From: Candidatus Binatia bacterium
GTDB taxonomy: Bacteria; Desulfobacterota; Binatia; Bin18
Assembly: GCA_951812575.1 (NCBI GenBank)
Contig: OX638322.1
Location: 646,850 to 710,849 of the forward strand
Reading direction: 5' to 3'
DNA: 64,000 nt
The position numbers and the translations under genes were made by a program. Shown one piece after another: positions 50,582-58,968 of this stretch (within the stretch, counting starts at the first letter, position 1; every line of letters begins with the position of its first letter). Below the pieces are notes generated by a model. The model made no database searches and was not told where the DNA came from. It saw only the letters and a program-made list of their open reading frames with translations.

Positions 50582-50793
50582 AGTCGGGTTAGTCTCCTCT
50601 GGGTAAGAGTGAATGCTAATACTGAAAGTAAAAGATGATAAGTTTTTTTTATATCCCGTCCCAGAGGGAGCGTCAACAATGCTTCCAGCTTAAAGAATAG
50701 ACTTTCCGGGGAGTTCCGTCCAGTATTGGGAAAGAGGAGCCGGGTGAGGACTCACCGGTTCGTTTCCACCGAGAGGCATATCGCCTCAAGAAG

Positions 50794-52278
50794 CTAGGCC
50801 TGACTCGCTTCTTCGGGTTTGCACAGTTTGAGAATCATCTCTTTCAGCCGGTCCGGATCAACCGGCTTCTTGAATAAGACATCCTCTAACCCTTCCAGGC
50901 GACTCCGTTTGATCACATGGTCCTTGTCATAAAAATAGGCCGTCATCAGGACAACCGGCAGTTGCGGGTAGCGCTCCTTTGCCTCCATATAGAGATCGTA
51001 CCCATCCAGGTCAGGCATCACCACGTCACTCAACACCATGTGGAAGGGGTACTGGTCGAGAAAGTTCTGATCAAGGATCTTCAGTGCCTCAATCCCGTTG
51101 GTTGCAACCTCAACACTACAGCCGTCTTCGGTTAACAAGTCACGCAACGAGTAACACACGCCAAGATCGTCATCGACCACCAAGAGACGCAGACCGGCCA
51201 GTGTCTGGGTTTCCGGTCGGACACTTACATGATGGGGAGCGACGACTTCGTCCCGGCCAAGGTCCGCCATCCGAGAACCGTGCAGGTACTCGGTCGTGTC
51301 GTAGCGCTCACCGTGAGCCATATCGTCAATCCGCGCGACGATCCCCCGGATCTTCGCCAGCTCACGCTGGATGGATTCCACCCGTTCTTCCTGGACCACG
51401 TATTCTTCGTCCGGAAAACTTTGCGCCATGTGTTTGGTCAGAATGTCCAGATTATTAAAGATGACCTCTAGGGGGTTATTGATTCGATGTCCGAGACCAA
51501 CGGCGAGTTCACCCAGCGTCGCTAATTGATCGCGTCGACGGATCTCCCGCAGATCTTTCAAAAAGCCAACCGAGCCGGCCTCGTTTTCCGCATCATCATA
51601 GATAATGGAGCCGGAAATGGCGGCGGGGATGTGCTCGCCACTTTTTGTCACGAGCGTGGTCTCGAAATTCTTCACCTTACCCTTCTCGCCGACCTCTTCG
51701 CTGCGCATGGCCTCCATGACGCGGCGCGCCTCATCAATGTTCGGGTAGACAGAGGCCCAGACCCGCTTGCCATGGATCTCCTGTGAGGTATAGCCGAGAG
51801 TCTGATGCGCTCCGTCGTTATAAAAAATGATCTGGCCCTTATGGTCGAGCGCAATCACGATATCGAGGGAACTTTCCAGCAGCCGCTCGAAATATCCCGG
51901 CGGTAAACGGATCTCGCGCAGGTCGCGGTGAAAACCGATCGAACCGATTTCGGCTCCGTTTTCGTCGTAAATAATCGAGCCCGAGAAAGAGATGGGAATA
52001 TGCTCGCCGCTCTTTGCGACCAAAGTCGTTTCAAAATTCTTGACCTTGCCCTTTTCCCCAATGTCCTCGCTACGCATCGTCTCCAGCACCCGCCGGGCTT
52101 CTTCAATGCTCGGATAGAGCATGACCCGTTTCCCTTGGACCTCCGCTCGGGTATAGCCCAGGGTCTTGCTCGCCCCGTCGTTGTAGAAGATGATTTGTCC
52201 TCGATGATCGACGGCAATGACAATGTCGAGAGAACTTTCGAGGAGCCGTTCAAAATACACAGAGGAAAGTTGGAACAT
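50794..52278 (-). CDS. PAS-PAS-HisKA-like-receiver protein lacking an ATPase domain
   Basis: 494 residues. Two almost identical PAS domains (~8-125 and ~128-247), both starting YFERLLESSLDIVIA and sharing GQIIFYNDGA, GEKGKVKNFETTLV and KSGEHIP, are followed by a dimerisation helix with an H-box (ATLGELAVGLGHRINNPLEVIFNNLDIL). A ~75-residue linker leads to a receiver domain (~365-488) with LLVVDDD, the phospho-acceptor LSDVVMPD and FKKPVD. No HATPase_c domain (no N or G box) is present between helix and receiver. It therefore cannot autophosphorylate alone and may be phosphorylated by another kinase or work as a sensor-regulated receiver. No membrane segment. Confidence 0.85.
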   Translation of the reverse strand: MFQLSSVYFERLLESSLDIVIAVDHRGQIIFYNDGASKTLGYTRAEVQGKRVMLYPSIEEARRVLETMRSEDIGEKGKVKNFETTLVAKSGEHIPISFSGSIIYDENGAEIGSIGFHRDLREIRLPPGYFERLLESSLDIVIALDHKGQIIFYNDGAHQTLGYTSQEIHGKRVWASVYPNIDEARRVMEAMRSEEVGEKGKVKNFETTLVTKSGEHIPAAISGSIIYDDAENEAGSVGFLKDLREIRRRDQLATLGELAVGLGHRINNPLEVIFNNLDILTKHMAQSFPDEEYVVQEERVESIQRELAKIRGIVARIDDMAHGERYDTTEYLHGSRMADLGRDEVVAPHHVSVRPETQTLAGLRLLVVDDDLGVCYSLRDLLTEDGCSVEVATNGIEALKILDQNFLDQYPFHMVLSDVVMPDLDGYDLYMEAKERYPQLPVVLMTAYFYDKDHVIKRSRLEGLEDVLFKKPVDPDRLKEMILKLCKPEEASQA

Positions 52279-52360
52279 GGAAGACCACTTACTTGTTCAC
52301 TCTGCACCGAGCGCTCGGCATCATTCGGAGAACGATGCTCAGGAGTATTCTTTTTCTACT

Positions 52361-52822
52361 ATGTTAGGCCGCTGGTTTCCTAATCGTCAAGCCCGGCCTC
52401 TCGCCTCCCAAGGGCTGGCTCGAGTCAGCATCCTGCTGTGCCTTCTTCTGTCGTGCAGTCTGGGAGGATGCTACTGGCTCAAGTACGAAAAACTCATGCA
52501 CACCCACATCCAACTCATGAGTGCGATGACCGACAAGATGAACCGGCTCTGGGAAGACAACGACCCACTGACCCCAGCCATGATGAATGAGTTTCTGTAT
52601 CCTCTCGAACGGGCGCGGGACTTCTCCCGCATTGTGGCCCAGCGCTATGCCGACCGGCCCTCGCTCACCGCCTTTAACCAGCTCCTCGATCTGTATCAAA
52701 GCCTCGTCACGGAGGCTGACCGACTCCGCGTTCAACCTGGCAGCCTCGATCATTTTCGGTCCCAGACCCAGGCAGTCCGAGACCAGGCAGCGCGAGTCGA
52801 GGCGCTCCTGGATTCCGAATAA
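52361..52822 (+). CDS. Small lipoprotein, helical
   Basis: 153 residues from ATG 52361. A basic n-region (LGRWFPNRQARPLASQGLAR) precedes a hydrophobic segment and a lipobox Leu-Gly-Gly-Cys (VSILLCLLLSCSLGGC), so it should be a lipoprotein. The mature part is mostly helical and charged (TDKMNRLWEDNDPLTPAMMNEFLYPLERARDFSRIV) with no recognised domain. Upstream in-frame ATGs at 52217 and 52277 would overlap the opposite PAS gene and displace the signal peptide, so they are not chosen. It is convergent with folK, with stops two bases apart. Confidence 0.6.
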   Translation: MLGRWFPNRQARPLASQGLARVSILLCLLLSCSLGGCYWLKYEKLMHTHIQLMSAMTDKMNRLWEDNDPLTPAMMNEFLYPLERARDFSRIVAQRYADRPSLTAFNQLLDLYQSLVTEADRLRVQPGSLDHFRSQTQAVRDQAARVEALLDSE

Positions 52823-52823
52823 A

Positions 52824-53309
52824 TCAGCCGAAGCGCAGGACCTGTTTGTCATCCGCAAGATCGGCCAGGAGGTCAGCCACAGTCGAACCGAGGAGGGGAT
52901 GGACAAACTGTGGGGCCAGTTCAGACAGCGGTACAAGCACGAACCGACGGCGGTGCATTTCCGGATGCGGGATCTGCAACCGCTCTTCATTCACAAGCTG
53001 CTGGTCAAAAAGTAATATATCGAGATCAATTGTGCGTGACGCCCATTTTTTTGTCCGCTTGCGGCCAAGTGCCGACTCGATTTTTTGCAGGCAACTCAGA
53101 AGCTGCTGCGGGCTCAACGCGGTCTCCAATTCAACCACGCCGTTGACATACCAGTTCTTCGCCTCCCCAATCGGCTCAGTCTCATACAATGAAGAGCAGC
53201 GCACGATGGCCGTCTGAGGGAGGTCAGCCATCAGGTCGAGCGCTTTTTGATAATACGCCCGGCGGTTGCCGAGATTTGACCCGACGCCAATGAAGACTCG
53301 ACGAAACAT
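52824..53309 (-). CDS. folK: 2-amino-4-hydroxy-6-hydroxymethyldihydropteridine pyrophosphokinase (HPPK)
   Basis: 161 residues from ATG 53309. RVFIGVGSNLGNRRAYYQKAL is the HPPK N-terminus, CSSLYETEPIGEAKNWYVNGVVELETAL the pterin pocket, and ALGRKRTKKWASRTIDLDILLFDQQLV the catalytic loop with the Mg-binding DxD (DLDILLFD); IPHPEMHRRRFVLVPLSELAP completes the fold. It pyrophosphorylates the pterin in folate synthesis. The start at 53309 lies 15 bases downstream of the L-2-hydroxyglutarate oxidase stop, so the two are likely co-transcribed; the longer reading to 53336 would overlap it. Confidence 0.93.
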   Translation of the reverse strand: MFRRVFIGVGSNLGNRRAYYQKALDLMADLPQTAIVRCSSLYETEPIGEAKNWYVNGVVELETALSPQQLLSCLQKIESALGRKRTKKWASRTIDLDILLFDQQLVNEERLQIPHPEMHRRRFVLVPLSELAPQFVHPLLGSTVADLLADLADDKQVLRFG

Positions 53310-53323
53310 CGCCCCTTCCCCCG

Positions 53324-54538
53324 CTACATCCCCCACGAGAACGCCTGTGCGGCCTGCCTCACAACCTGCTGCCCGATGGCGAGCGAAGCGGTGGCGCCCG
53401 GCGAGGGCGCGTTCAGCACATGGATGGCGTGCGGCGAGTTGGCAATGACAAAATCGTCCACCAAAGCACCGTCGGCTGAAATCGCTTGGGCGCGTACGCC
53501 GCTGCCGCCCGGCAGTAAGTCTTCGGCCTGAAGCTCGGGGAGCAGGCGCTGGAGAGCACGCAGAAACGCCGCTTTATTCAAAGACCGGTATATTTCCCCC
53601 AGGCCGGTCTGCCAGTATTTGCGCGCTATCGTCCGAAACCCTGAGAAGCGCAGCGTTTCCCATAACTCTTGCGGGACCAGATCCGCCCATCGATAGCCCT
53701 CTCGGGCAAAGGCCAGAACCGCATTCGGACCGGCTTCCCTCTCTCCACTCATAGTTCGGGTGAAATGGACACCCAGAAAAGGAAAGGCCGGGTCTGGAAC
53801 CGGATAGATGAGATTATTCACTAGGGCGTGCCGGTGCGGTGCCAGAGTATAATACTCACCTCGGAACGGGACAATCTGCAAGGCCGGCTCAGCTCCTGCC
53901 AGGCGTGCAATCCGGTCAGACTGGAGACCGCCACAGTTAATGACGGCCTGCGCCCGGATGGCACCGCTGGCAGTCTCGACCACGAGTTGACCGTCGGTCG
54001 AGACAATTTTTTGTACCTGCTGCGCACACTGAATCTCGCCTCCAGCCTCTTGAACCAGGGCGGCATACTGCTCAGCCACCCGTACATAATCAATAATCCC
54101 GGTGGGGGGGGCATACAGGGCGCGGATGCCGGCGGCATGTGGTTCGAGTTCCCGCAGCCGCTCAGGACCGATCATTTCCAGCCCCGCAACCCCGTTAGCC
54201 GTGCCGCGCCGGTGGAGTTCCTCAAGCCGGGGGAGCTCGTCCGCGGACGTTGCTACCACGACTTTCCCACAGCGTTCATAGGGGATATCGTGTCGGTCGC
54301 AGAATTCGGTGAGCAGCGTGCCGCCGCTCACGCAGGTCTGGGCCTTGAGCGAGCCGGGTTTATAGTAAATACCAGAGTGGATAACCCCGCTGTTATGACC
54401 GGTTTGATGCACGGCCAGACGGGTTTCCTTTTCAAGGACGCCCAGTTTGAGCCTGGGGTATTGGCGGGTAACGGTCAGGGCGGTAGCCAGACCAAGGATT
54501 CCACCGCCAATGATGATAAGGTCAAATTGGTCTGCCAT
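53324..54538 (-). CDS. lhgO: L-2-hydroxyglutarate oxidase/dehydrogenase
   Basis: 404 residues, FAD enzyme of the LhgO/L2HGDH family. FDLIIIGGGILGLATALTV is the dinucleotide fold, LEKETRLAVHQTGHNSGVIHSGIYYKPGSLKA the family signature, and APSPGATASLAIGQQVV the C-terminal FAD contact. The His of VHQTGHNSG is conserved for substrate binding. It oxidises L-2-hydroxyglutarate to 2-oxoglutarate, passing electrons to quinone or O2; it repairs metabolite side-products or serves lysine/glutarate degradation. It is followed by folK on the same strand. Function is well supported by the long conserved blocks. Confidence 0.92.
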   Translation of the reverse strand: MADQFDLIIIGGGILGLATALTVTRQYPRLKLGVLEKETRLAVHQTGHNSGVIHSGIYYKPGSLKAQTCVSGGTLLTEFCDRHDIPYERCGKVVVATSADELPRLEELHRRGTANGVAGLEMIGPERLRELEPHAAGIRALYAPPTGIIDYVRVAEQYAALVQEAGGEIQCAQQVQKIVSTDGQLVVETASGAIRAQAVINCGGLQSDRIARLAGAEPALQIVPFRGEYYTLAPHRHALVNNLIYPVPDPAFPFLGVHFTRTMSGEREAGPNAVLAFAREGYRWADLVPQELWETLRFSGFRTIARKYWQTGLGEIYRSLNKAAFLRALQRLLPELQAEDLLPGGSGVRAQAISADGALVDDFVIANSPHAIHVLNAPSPGATASLAIGQQVVRQAAQAFSWGM

Positions 54539-54612
54539 ACCGGCGTTTACCCAGGAAAGAATCTATCTTTCATCTGCCTATACAAAACACGCTCTGACTG
54601 CAAACCATACCC

Positions 54613-56010
54613 ATGTTTATTCCCACCCGAACCGGGCTCAACGAAATTCTGTACCTTGCCCTCCCGATTATTCTGTCGATGGCCTCATACACCGTGATTG
54701 GCTTTGTCGATACCTGGATGGTGGCCCAGGTCGGCACGGCTGAGTTGGCCGCGGCCATGCCGGCTGGCATTATTGCCTATACGCTCACCGCCCTGCCGCT
54801 GGGCATTACGCAGTGCGTGAGTACGTTCGCCGCTCAGGCCCTTGGGCGGGGGTCGCCTGACGAAGGTTCGCTGGTCGCCTGGCAGGGGCTGTATTTGAGT
54901 GGCCTTGTTGGCCTGATATTCTTCGCCTTGTGGCCAGCCGCGCCCACCTTCTTTTCCCTGTTCGGACACGAGCCGGACATTATCGCGCTGGAGGTCGTCT
55001 ACTTCCGTGTCCGGCTGTGGGGGATCGGCTTTTCGGTTGCCATCGGCGCGCTGAGTGGATTCTTCTACGGGCTGCACAGGCCCAAGGTCCCACTGGCCGC
55101 CACGCTGGTGGCCAATATCGTGAACGTCTTTTTCGCCTACACCTTGATTTTTGGGAAATTTGGCGTACCCGCCTTGGGGCTCAAAGGGGCGGCCTTGGCG
55201 ATGGTGTTCAGCTTTGTCGTGCAGTTCGCGGTGCTCTTCCGGGTGTTCCTCTCCAAGCCGTACGCAACCCAGTTTGCCACCCGGGCGGTCTGGAAGCCGA
55301 GTTGGACCTCTACCCGCCGTTTACTGCACATTGGCTGGCCCGCCGGGGCGCAGATGGCCATCGATGTCTTGGGCTGGGGCGTCTTGATTATTTTAATGGT
55401 GGGCCAGTTTGGCAAGCAGCAATTGGCCGCCAGTAATATCGCCATTCAATACATGACGGTCTCCTTCATGCCCGCGCTTGGACTCGGCCAAGCGCTGACC
55501 GCACTGGTCGGACGCTATATTGGAGAGGGAAAGCCCGAGTTGGCCGTCCAACGTGTGTATGAGGCGTTCTTTTTGGCCATGTCGTATATGGCGCTGATGG
55601 GCGTGTGCTACGTCCTGTTTCGGTTCTCTTTCCTGGGCTTTTTCAGCCAGGACCCGACCGTCATCCAGGTCGGCAGTAGCCTCCTGATCTGCGCCGCCCT
55701 GCTACAGGTTTTTGATAGTATGGGGATTACTTTTGCCGGGGCCCTGCGTGGTGCGGGAGATACGCACTGGATTGCCGGGTTGACGATGACGCTTTTAGTC
55801 TGCGTCTTTACGCCGCTCAGCCTGGGTTCCGTGCTCTTGACCAATCTCGAATCCCTCGGCCCGTGGCTGGCCGGCACCATCAACGTCTCGCTATTTGGCT
55901 TTGGTCTATGGTGGCGCTTCTCCCGAGGCCGCTGGCGGGAGATTGATATTTTCGCTCCGCGGCGTAAGAGGAGGGGGCAGACAGCCGCTTCCGTGCAGGT
56001 CGCAGACTGA
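54613..56010 (+). CDS. MATE family efflux transporter
   Basis: 465 residues, twelve membrane helices in two six-helix bundles. EILYLALPIILSMASYTVIGFVDTWMVAQVGTAELAAAMPAG is the MATE N-terminal helix pair, PLGITQCVSTFAAQALGRGSPDEGSLVAWQG is typical, and ITFAGALRGAGDTHWIAG is the C-terminal bundle signature (GxLRGxGDT). It exports cationic or organic compounds using Na+ or H+. It starts divergently from lhgO, and its stop overlaps the start of the HODM-type gene by one base (TGATG), so they are coupled. Confidence 0.92.
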   Translation: MFIPTRTGLNEILYLALPIILSMASYTVIGFVDTWMVAQVGTAELAAAMPAGIIAYTLTALPLGITQCVSTFAAQALGRGSPDEGSLVAWQGLYLSGLVGLIFFALWPAAPTFFSLFGHEPDIIALEVVYFRVRLWGIGFSVAIGALSGFFYGLHRPKVPLAATLVANIVNVFFAYTLIFGKFGVPALGLKGAALAMVFSFVVQFAVLFRVFLSKPYATQFATRAVWKPSWTSTRRLLHIGWPAGAQMAIDVLGWGVLIILMVGQFGKQQLAASNIAIQYMTVSFMPALGLGQALTALVGRYIGEGKPELAVQRVYEAFFLAMSYMALMGVCYVLFRFSFLGFFSQDPTVIQVGSSLLICAALLQVFDSMGITFAGALRGAGDTHWIAGLTMTLLVCVFTPLSLGSVLLTNLESLGPWLAGTINVSLFGFGLWWRFSRGRWREIDIFAPRRKRRGQTAASVQVAD

Positions 56011-56978
56011 TGATAATCTCACCCCCAGATGTGCCCTTGCCGTCTCCACCTGACTACGCGCCGTTCAGGGCCGGACCGTTTCGGCTCTCAATGGGGCTCA
56101 TGCCGCTTGCGCTCAAAGACTGGATCGAGCCCGATGCCCAGTGCGCCGTTGAACTCAAAGAGAAAGAACGACTCCTCACCGAACGACACGCTGAGGTCTT
56201 TGCCGCCCTGCCTGAAGCGGACCCGGGTTCGGCCGAAGCCTTGGCCCTGCTTGTTGAGCATCTCCCAAGCCGATTTCCAGAATTGTACAAGAGAAGCGGA
56301 GATCGGCTCGACAATCTCGTCACCGGCCAGCAGTGGGGGATTCACAATACGCCCCTGCATCCACTCGATCTGGCCGGGAGACTTATCCAAGAGGATTTAT
56401 GCCTTATGCAGCGGCAGGCGCACACCCAGGTCTACCATCTGGTCGGAGCGTCTTTATGCTTTCCGACGCGCTGGCGTTTAGCGGACAAAATTGGCAAGCC
56501 GCTCAATACGATTCATGCGCCGATTCCCGGCTATGCGGAACAGCTCGCCAGCACCATGGACAAGTTTTTTGACCGGCTGAAAGTCGAGAGGCCCGTCTGG
56601 CGACTCAACTGGGCTCTGATGGACGACCCGACCCTTTTTCAGCCGACCAGGAGCAGTCGAAAACGTGCCGACATCACGCCGGAGAATGCCGGAGACAGCA
56701 TCTGGCTGCGCATCGAACGCCAGACCCTCCGCCGTCTGCCGCATACCCGCGATATTCTGTTCACCATCCGCGTCTACGTCAGACCCCTCGCTCACCTCGC
56801 CAGCCAGCCAGACCACGCCGCCCGGCTTGCCGCGGCCCTGCGCGCCCTCCCCCAGCCCGTCCGGCGGTATAAAAACCTGCCGCCATTTCTTGACGCGAGT
56901 CTGGCCTGGTTGGATCGAGCGGCCACGGAAAGTGGAAGAAAGACAACGCCTGCGAGCGATGCACCCCTGTCTGAATAG
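56010..56978 (+). CDS. DUF3445 / heme-dependent oxidative N-demethylase-like protein
   Basis: 322 residues of the DUF3445 family, the one that includes the alpha-subunit of heme-dependent oxidative N-demethylase (HODM). Landmarks are FRLSMGLMPLALKDWIEPD at the N-terminus, LDLAGRLIQEDLCLMQR, VYHLVGASLCFPTRWRLADKIGKPLNTIHAPIPGY (the most diagnostic), MDKFFDRLKVERPVWRLNWALMDDP and WLRIERQTLRRLPHTRDILFTIRVYVRPLAHL. The heme-coordinating His is expected in the central domain, perhaps that of NTIHAPIPG; not verifiable here. It could demethylate a small methylated amine using O2, relevant to C1 metabolism along with the PQQ dehydrogenase at the left edge. No beta/gamma flavin subunits are adjacent. 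Confidence 0.8.
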   Translation: MIISPPDVPLPSPPDYAPFRAGPFRLSMGLMPLALKDWIEPDAQCAVELKEKERLLTERHAEVFAALPEADPGSAEALALLVEHLPSRFPELYKRSGDRLDNLVTGQQWGIHNTPLHPLDLAGRLIQEDLCLMQRQAHTQVYHLVGASLCFPTRWRLADKIGKPLNTIHAPIPGYAEQLASTMDKFFDRLKVERPVWRLNWALMDDPTLFQPTRSSRKRADITPENAGDSIWLRIERQTLRRLPHTRDILFTIRVYVRPLAHLASQPDHAARLAAALRALPQPVRRYKNLPPFLDASLAWLDRAATESGRKTTPASDAPLSE

Positions 56979-57031
56979 ACCTTTTCCCTCCGGGGCTTTT
57001 TCTTCCTCGCCGCTCACAGTAAAAGAGAGGC

Positions 57032-57523
57032 ATGAAAGATTTAACACTCTTAGGACGAACGGTTGGCGAGTTGCTCAAGACGCACCGCCACACGATTGCG
57101 GTAGCCGAGTCTTCGGCCGGCGGTTTGATTTCGGCGGCTCTCCTGACCGTGCCGGGAGCGTCGGCGTATTTTCTGGGCGGCGGCGTGATCTATACCCATG
57201 AGGCGCGGCGGTCACTGCTGGCCATGCCCGACGAAGCGCTGGAGGGTATTCGAGCGAGCACCGAGGAATATGCGCTGCGGCTTGCCCATCAGGTTCGGGA
57301 GCGTTTCGAGACCACCTGGGGGCTGAGTGAAACCGGCGCAACCGGACCGACCGGCAACCGCTACGGTGATGCAGCCGGCCATGCCTGTTTCGCTATTGTT
57401 GGACCGGTTGAAGAAACGCTGACCTTAGAGACCGGCAGCCCGGACCGGGAAGCAAACATGTGGACATTCACCCAGACCGCCCTTGATTTGCTAGCCCGGT
57501 CCATTCAAAAAAGCACCGTGTAA
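57032..57523 (+). CDS. pncC: CinA C-terminal domain protein (NMN deamidase, PncC-like)
   Basis: 163 residues. TIAVAESSAGGLISAALLTVPGASAYFLGGGVIYTHEARRSLL is the CinA-C active-site region with the catalytic Ser in ESSAGG, and GLSETGATGPTGNRYGDAAGHACFAIVGP the substrate loop (the usual form is GxAGPxG). The sequence LSETGATGPTG has Thr where many enzymes have Ala or Ser. It should deamidate nicotinamide mononucleotide in the pyridine nucleotide cycle. A standalone domain without the N-terminal MoCF part of CinA. Upstream is the HODM-type gene by ~53 bases. Confidence 0.85.
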   Translation: MKDLTLLGRTVGELLKTHRHTIAVAESSAGGLISAALLTVPGASAYFLGGGVIYTHEARRSLLAMPDEALEGIRASTEEYALRLAHQVRERFETTWGLSETGATGPTGNRYGDAAGHACFAIVGPVEETLTLETGSPDREANMWTFTQTALDLLARSIQKSTV

Positions 57524-57533
57524 GGAGATTTAC

Positions 57534-58025
57534 ATGGCGTGTCGTATTCGCACAGCACTCACCACATCACTCTTCCTGGTCTGCTGCCTGAGCCTGCTGC
57601 CCACCCCCGCAGTCATGGTATCCTCTTCAGTTTGGGCACAGGGTGGAGCAGGCGTGGGTGGCGACCGACCCTCGGCCAAGACCCGCCGCTTTCCTTTCAA
57701 AGTGGTGGTGACCGGCTTTCTCAATACGGACCCGGCCCCGGATGCCCTGGCGGTCATTCAGCTTGGAGTGACCGGTTATCGGGGCGACTTCCAACTTGAG
57801 GTCACGAATGTCACCGCGCCCAACTCGCCCGGGCTCACCCCGCGTCAGATTTTTCTACATCGGGCCGGCAAGCGAAAAGCTGACCTTGATGTGACCGGCC
57901 CCCGAGACACGCTCGCAAAAATTGCCCAAGCCCAGCCCGGCACCCCGCTTGAACTCACCGGCTGGTATGCGCAGCGTGACGGCGAGTTCCGACTCGAAGA
58001 CGTACGCATTGTCGGCTTTGAGTAG
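57534..58025 (+). CDS. Exported protein of unknown function
   Basis: 163 residues. A signal peptide with a strong hydrophobic core (LTTSLFLVCCLSLLPTPAVMV) ends near AWAQ-like VWAQGG. The mature part is beta-rich: RFPFKVVVTGFLNTDPAPDALAVIQLGVTGYRGDFQLEVTNVTAP, with a second half IFLHRAGKRKADLDVTGP and LELTGWYAQRDGEFRLEDVRIVGFE. No family recognised. TAAGGAGATTTAC is a good ribosome site. It sits between pncC and the orphan propeptide gene, all on the plus strand with gaps of 10 and 17 bases. Confidence 0.7.
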   Translation: MACRIRTALTTSLFLVCCLSLLPTPAVMVSSSVWAQGGAGVGGDRPSAKTRRFPFKVVVTGFLNTDPAPDALAVIQLGVTGYRGDFQLEVTNVTAPNSPGLTPRQIFLHRAGKRKADLDVTGPRDTLAKIAQAQPGTPLELTGWYAQRDGEFRLEDVRIVGFE

Positions 58026-58042
58026 TTGGGTGCAAATAACTG

Positions 58043-58831
58043 ATGGTGCTATGCCATTCCAGAGCACTGCCCGTCCTTGTGCTGAACGTCGGCGTGCTCG
58101 CATTTTCGGTTACCGCCTGTAGCATCGTACAGGCTCAGCCACAACGGCCGCTCACGATTCCGGTGAAGCCAAGCAGTTCTCAGCAATCAGCAACAGTGCA
58201 GCCCTTACCCGCGCGGGCAGAAATCCGCCGTGACCCACGCCGGGGAACGATCACCTTTCTGAAAGCCCCGAATCTTTCCGAGCATCTGGAGCACGACCCG
58301 GATTTTTCCCAACTGCAAGCGAGCAAGCAATTTGGAGGCCTTGCCCGCGCGTTCATTCACGCCTACCGGGCTGATTTCCGGCTCACTCAGCCTGCTAACG
58401 AGTTCCGAGTGCACTCAGTCAAGACCGACAATCTGGGGCTGACCCACGTCCGCCTGCAACAGACCTTTCATGATGTTCCTGTCTGGGCGGCCGAGCTGGT
58501 CGTGCACCTGAACGCCGACACCCAAGTCTACCTCGTCCAGGGACGCTATATTCCAACTCCGCACAATCTGTCTACCGACCCGGAGCTGACAAAACAGACC
58601 GCGTTACAGCGGGCTGCGGACCATCTGGGACGCCCTCTCACAGAGTGTCTCACATGTCAGGCTGACCTCGTGATTTTTGCGGCAAAAGGTAAAGATCCAC
58701 GTCTGACCTATCGCGTCCTGGTTTCCCTAAGTGTGGCAGAGGGGTGGGAGGTCATGGTTGATGCCCAGACGGGCGAGGTATTGCAAAAACTGTCAATCTT
58801 ACAGAGAAAACATCACCCGGAGGGACATTGA
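58043..58831 (+). CDS. Orphan FTP/PepSY propeptide-like protein
   Basis: 262 residues. After a signal-like segment (VLVLNVGVLAFSVTACSIVQA, Cys in a possible lipobox Thr-Ala-Cys), the protein consists of an FTP domain followed by a PepSY domain, as in the prosequence of M4 thermolysin-like proteases: FRVHSVKTDNLGLTHVRLQQTFHDVPVWAAELVVHL, YLVQGRYIPTP and WEVMVDAQTGEVLQKLS. There is no catalytic domain. It closely parallels the propeptide of the next gene (LGRTHLRFRQQYQGVPVWPADIIVHL), so it is a duplicated, detached propeptide and might act in trans as chaperone or inhibitor. No ribosome site is obvious at 58043. Confidence 0.8.
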   Translation: MVLCHSRALPVLVLNVGVLAFSVTACSIVQAQPQRPLTIPVKPSSSQQSATVQPLPARAEIRRDPRRGTITFLKAPNLSEHLEHDPDFSQLQASKQFGGLARAFIHAYRADFRLTQPANEFRVHSVKTDNLGLTHVRLQQTFHDVPVWAAELVVHLNADTQVYLVQGRYIPTPHNLSTDPELTKQTALQRAADHLGRPLTECLTCQADLVIFAAKGKDPRLTYRVLVSLSVAEGWEVMVDAQTGEVLQKLSILQRKHHPEGH

Positions 58832-58968
58832 CAGATAAAGGCATTCTCGGATAAGGACCTTGAAATGCAGACAGTATGCATGGTAAGAAGAACGCTGAGA
58901 AGCCTGTGTTTTTCCTAGTCAGAATTTTTCAAGCCGAGACACTGCCGAGCAGACAATAACACCAAGCT

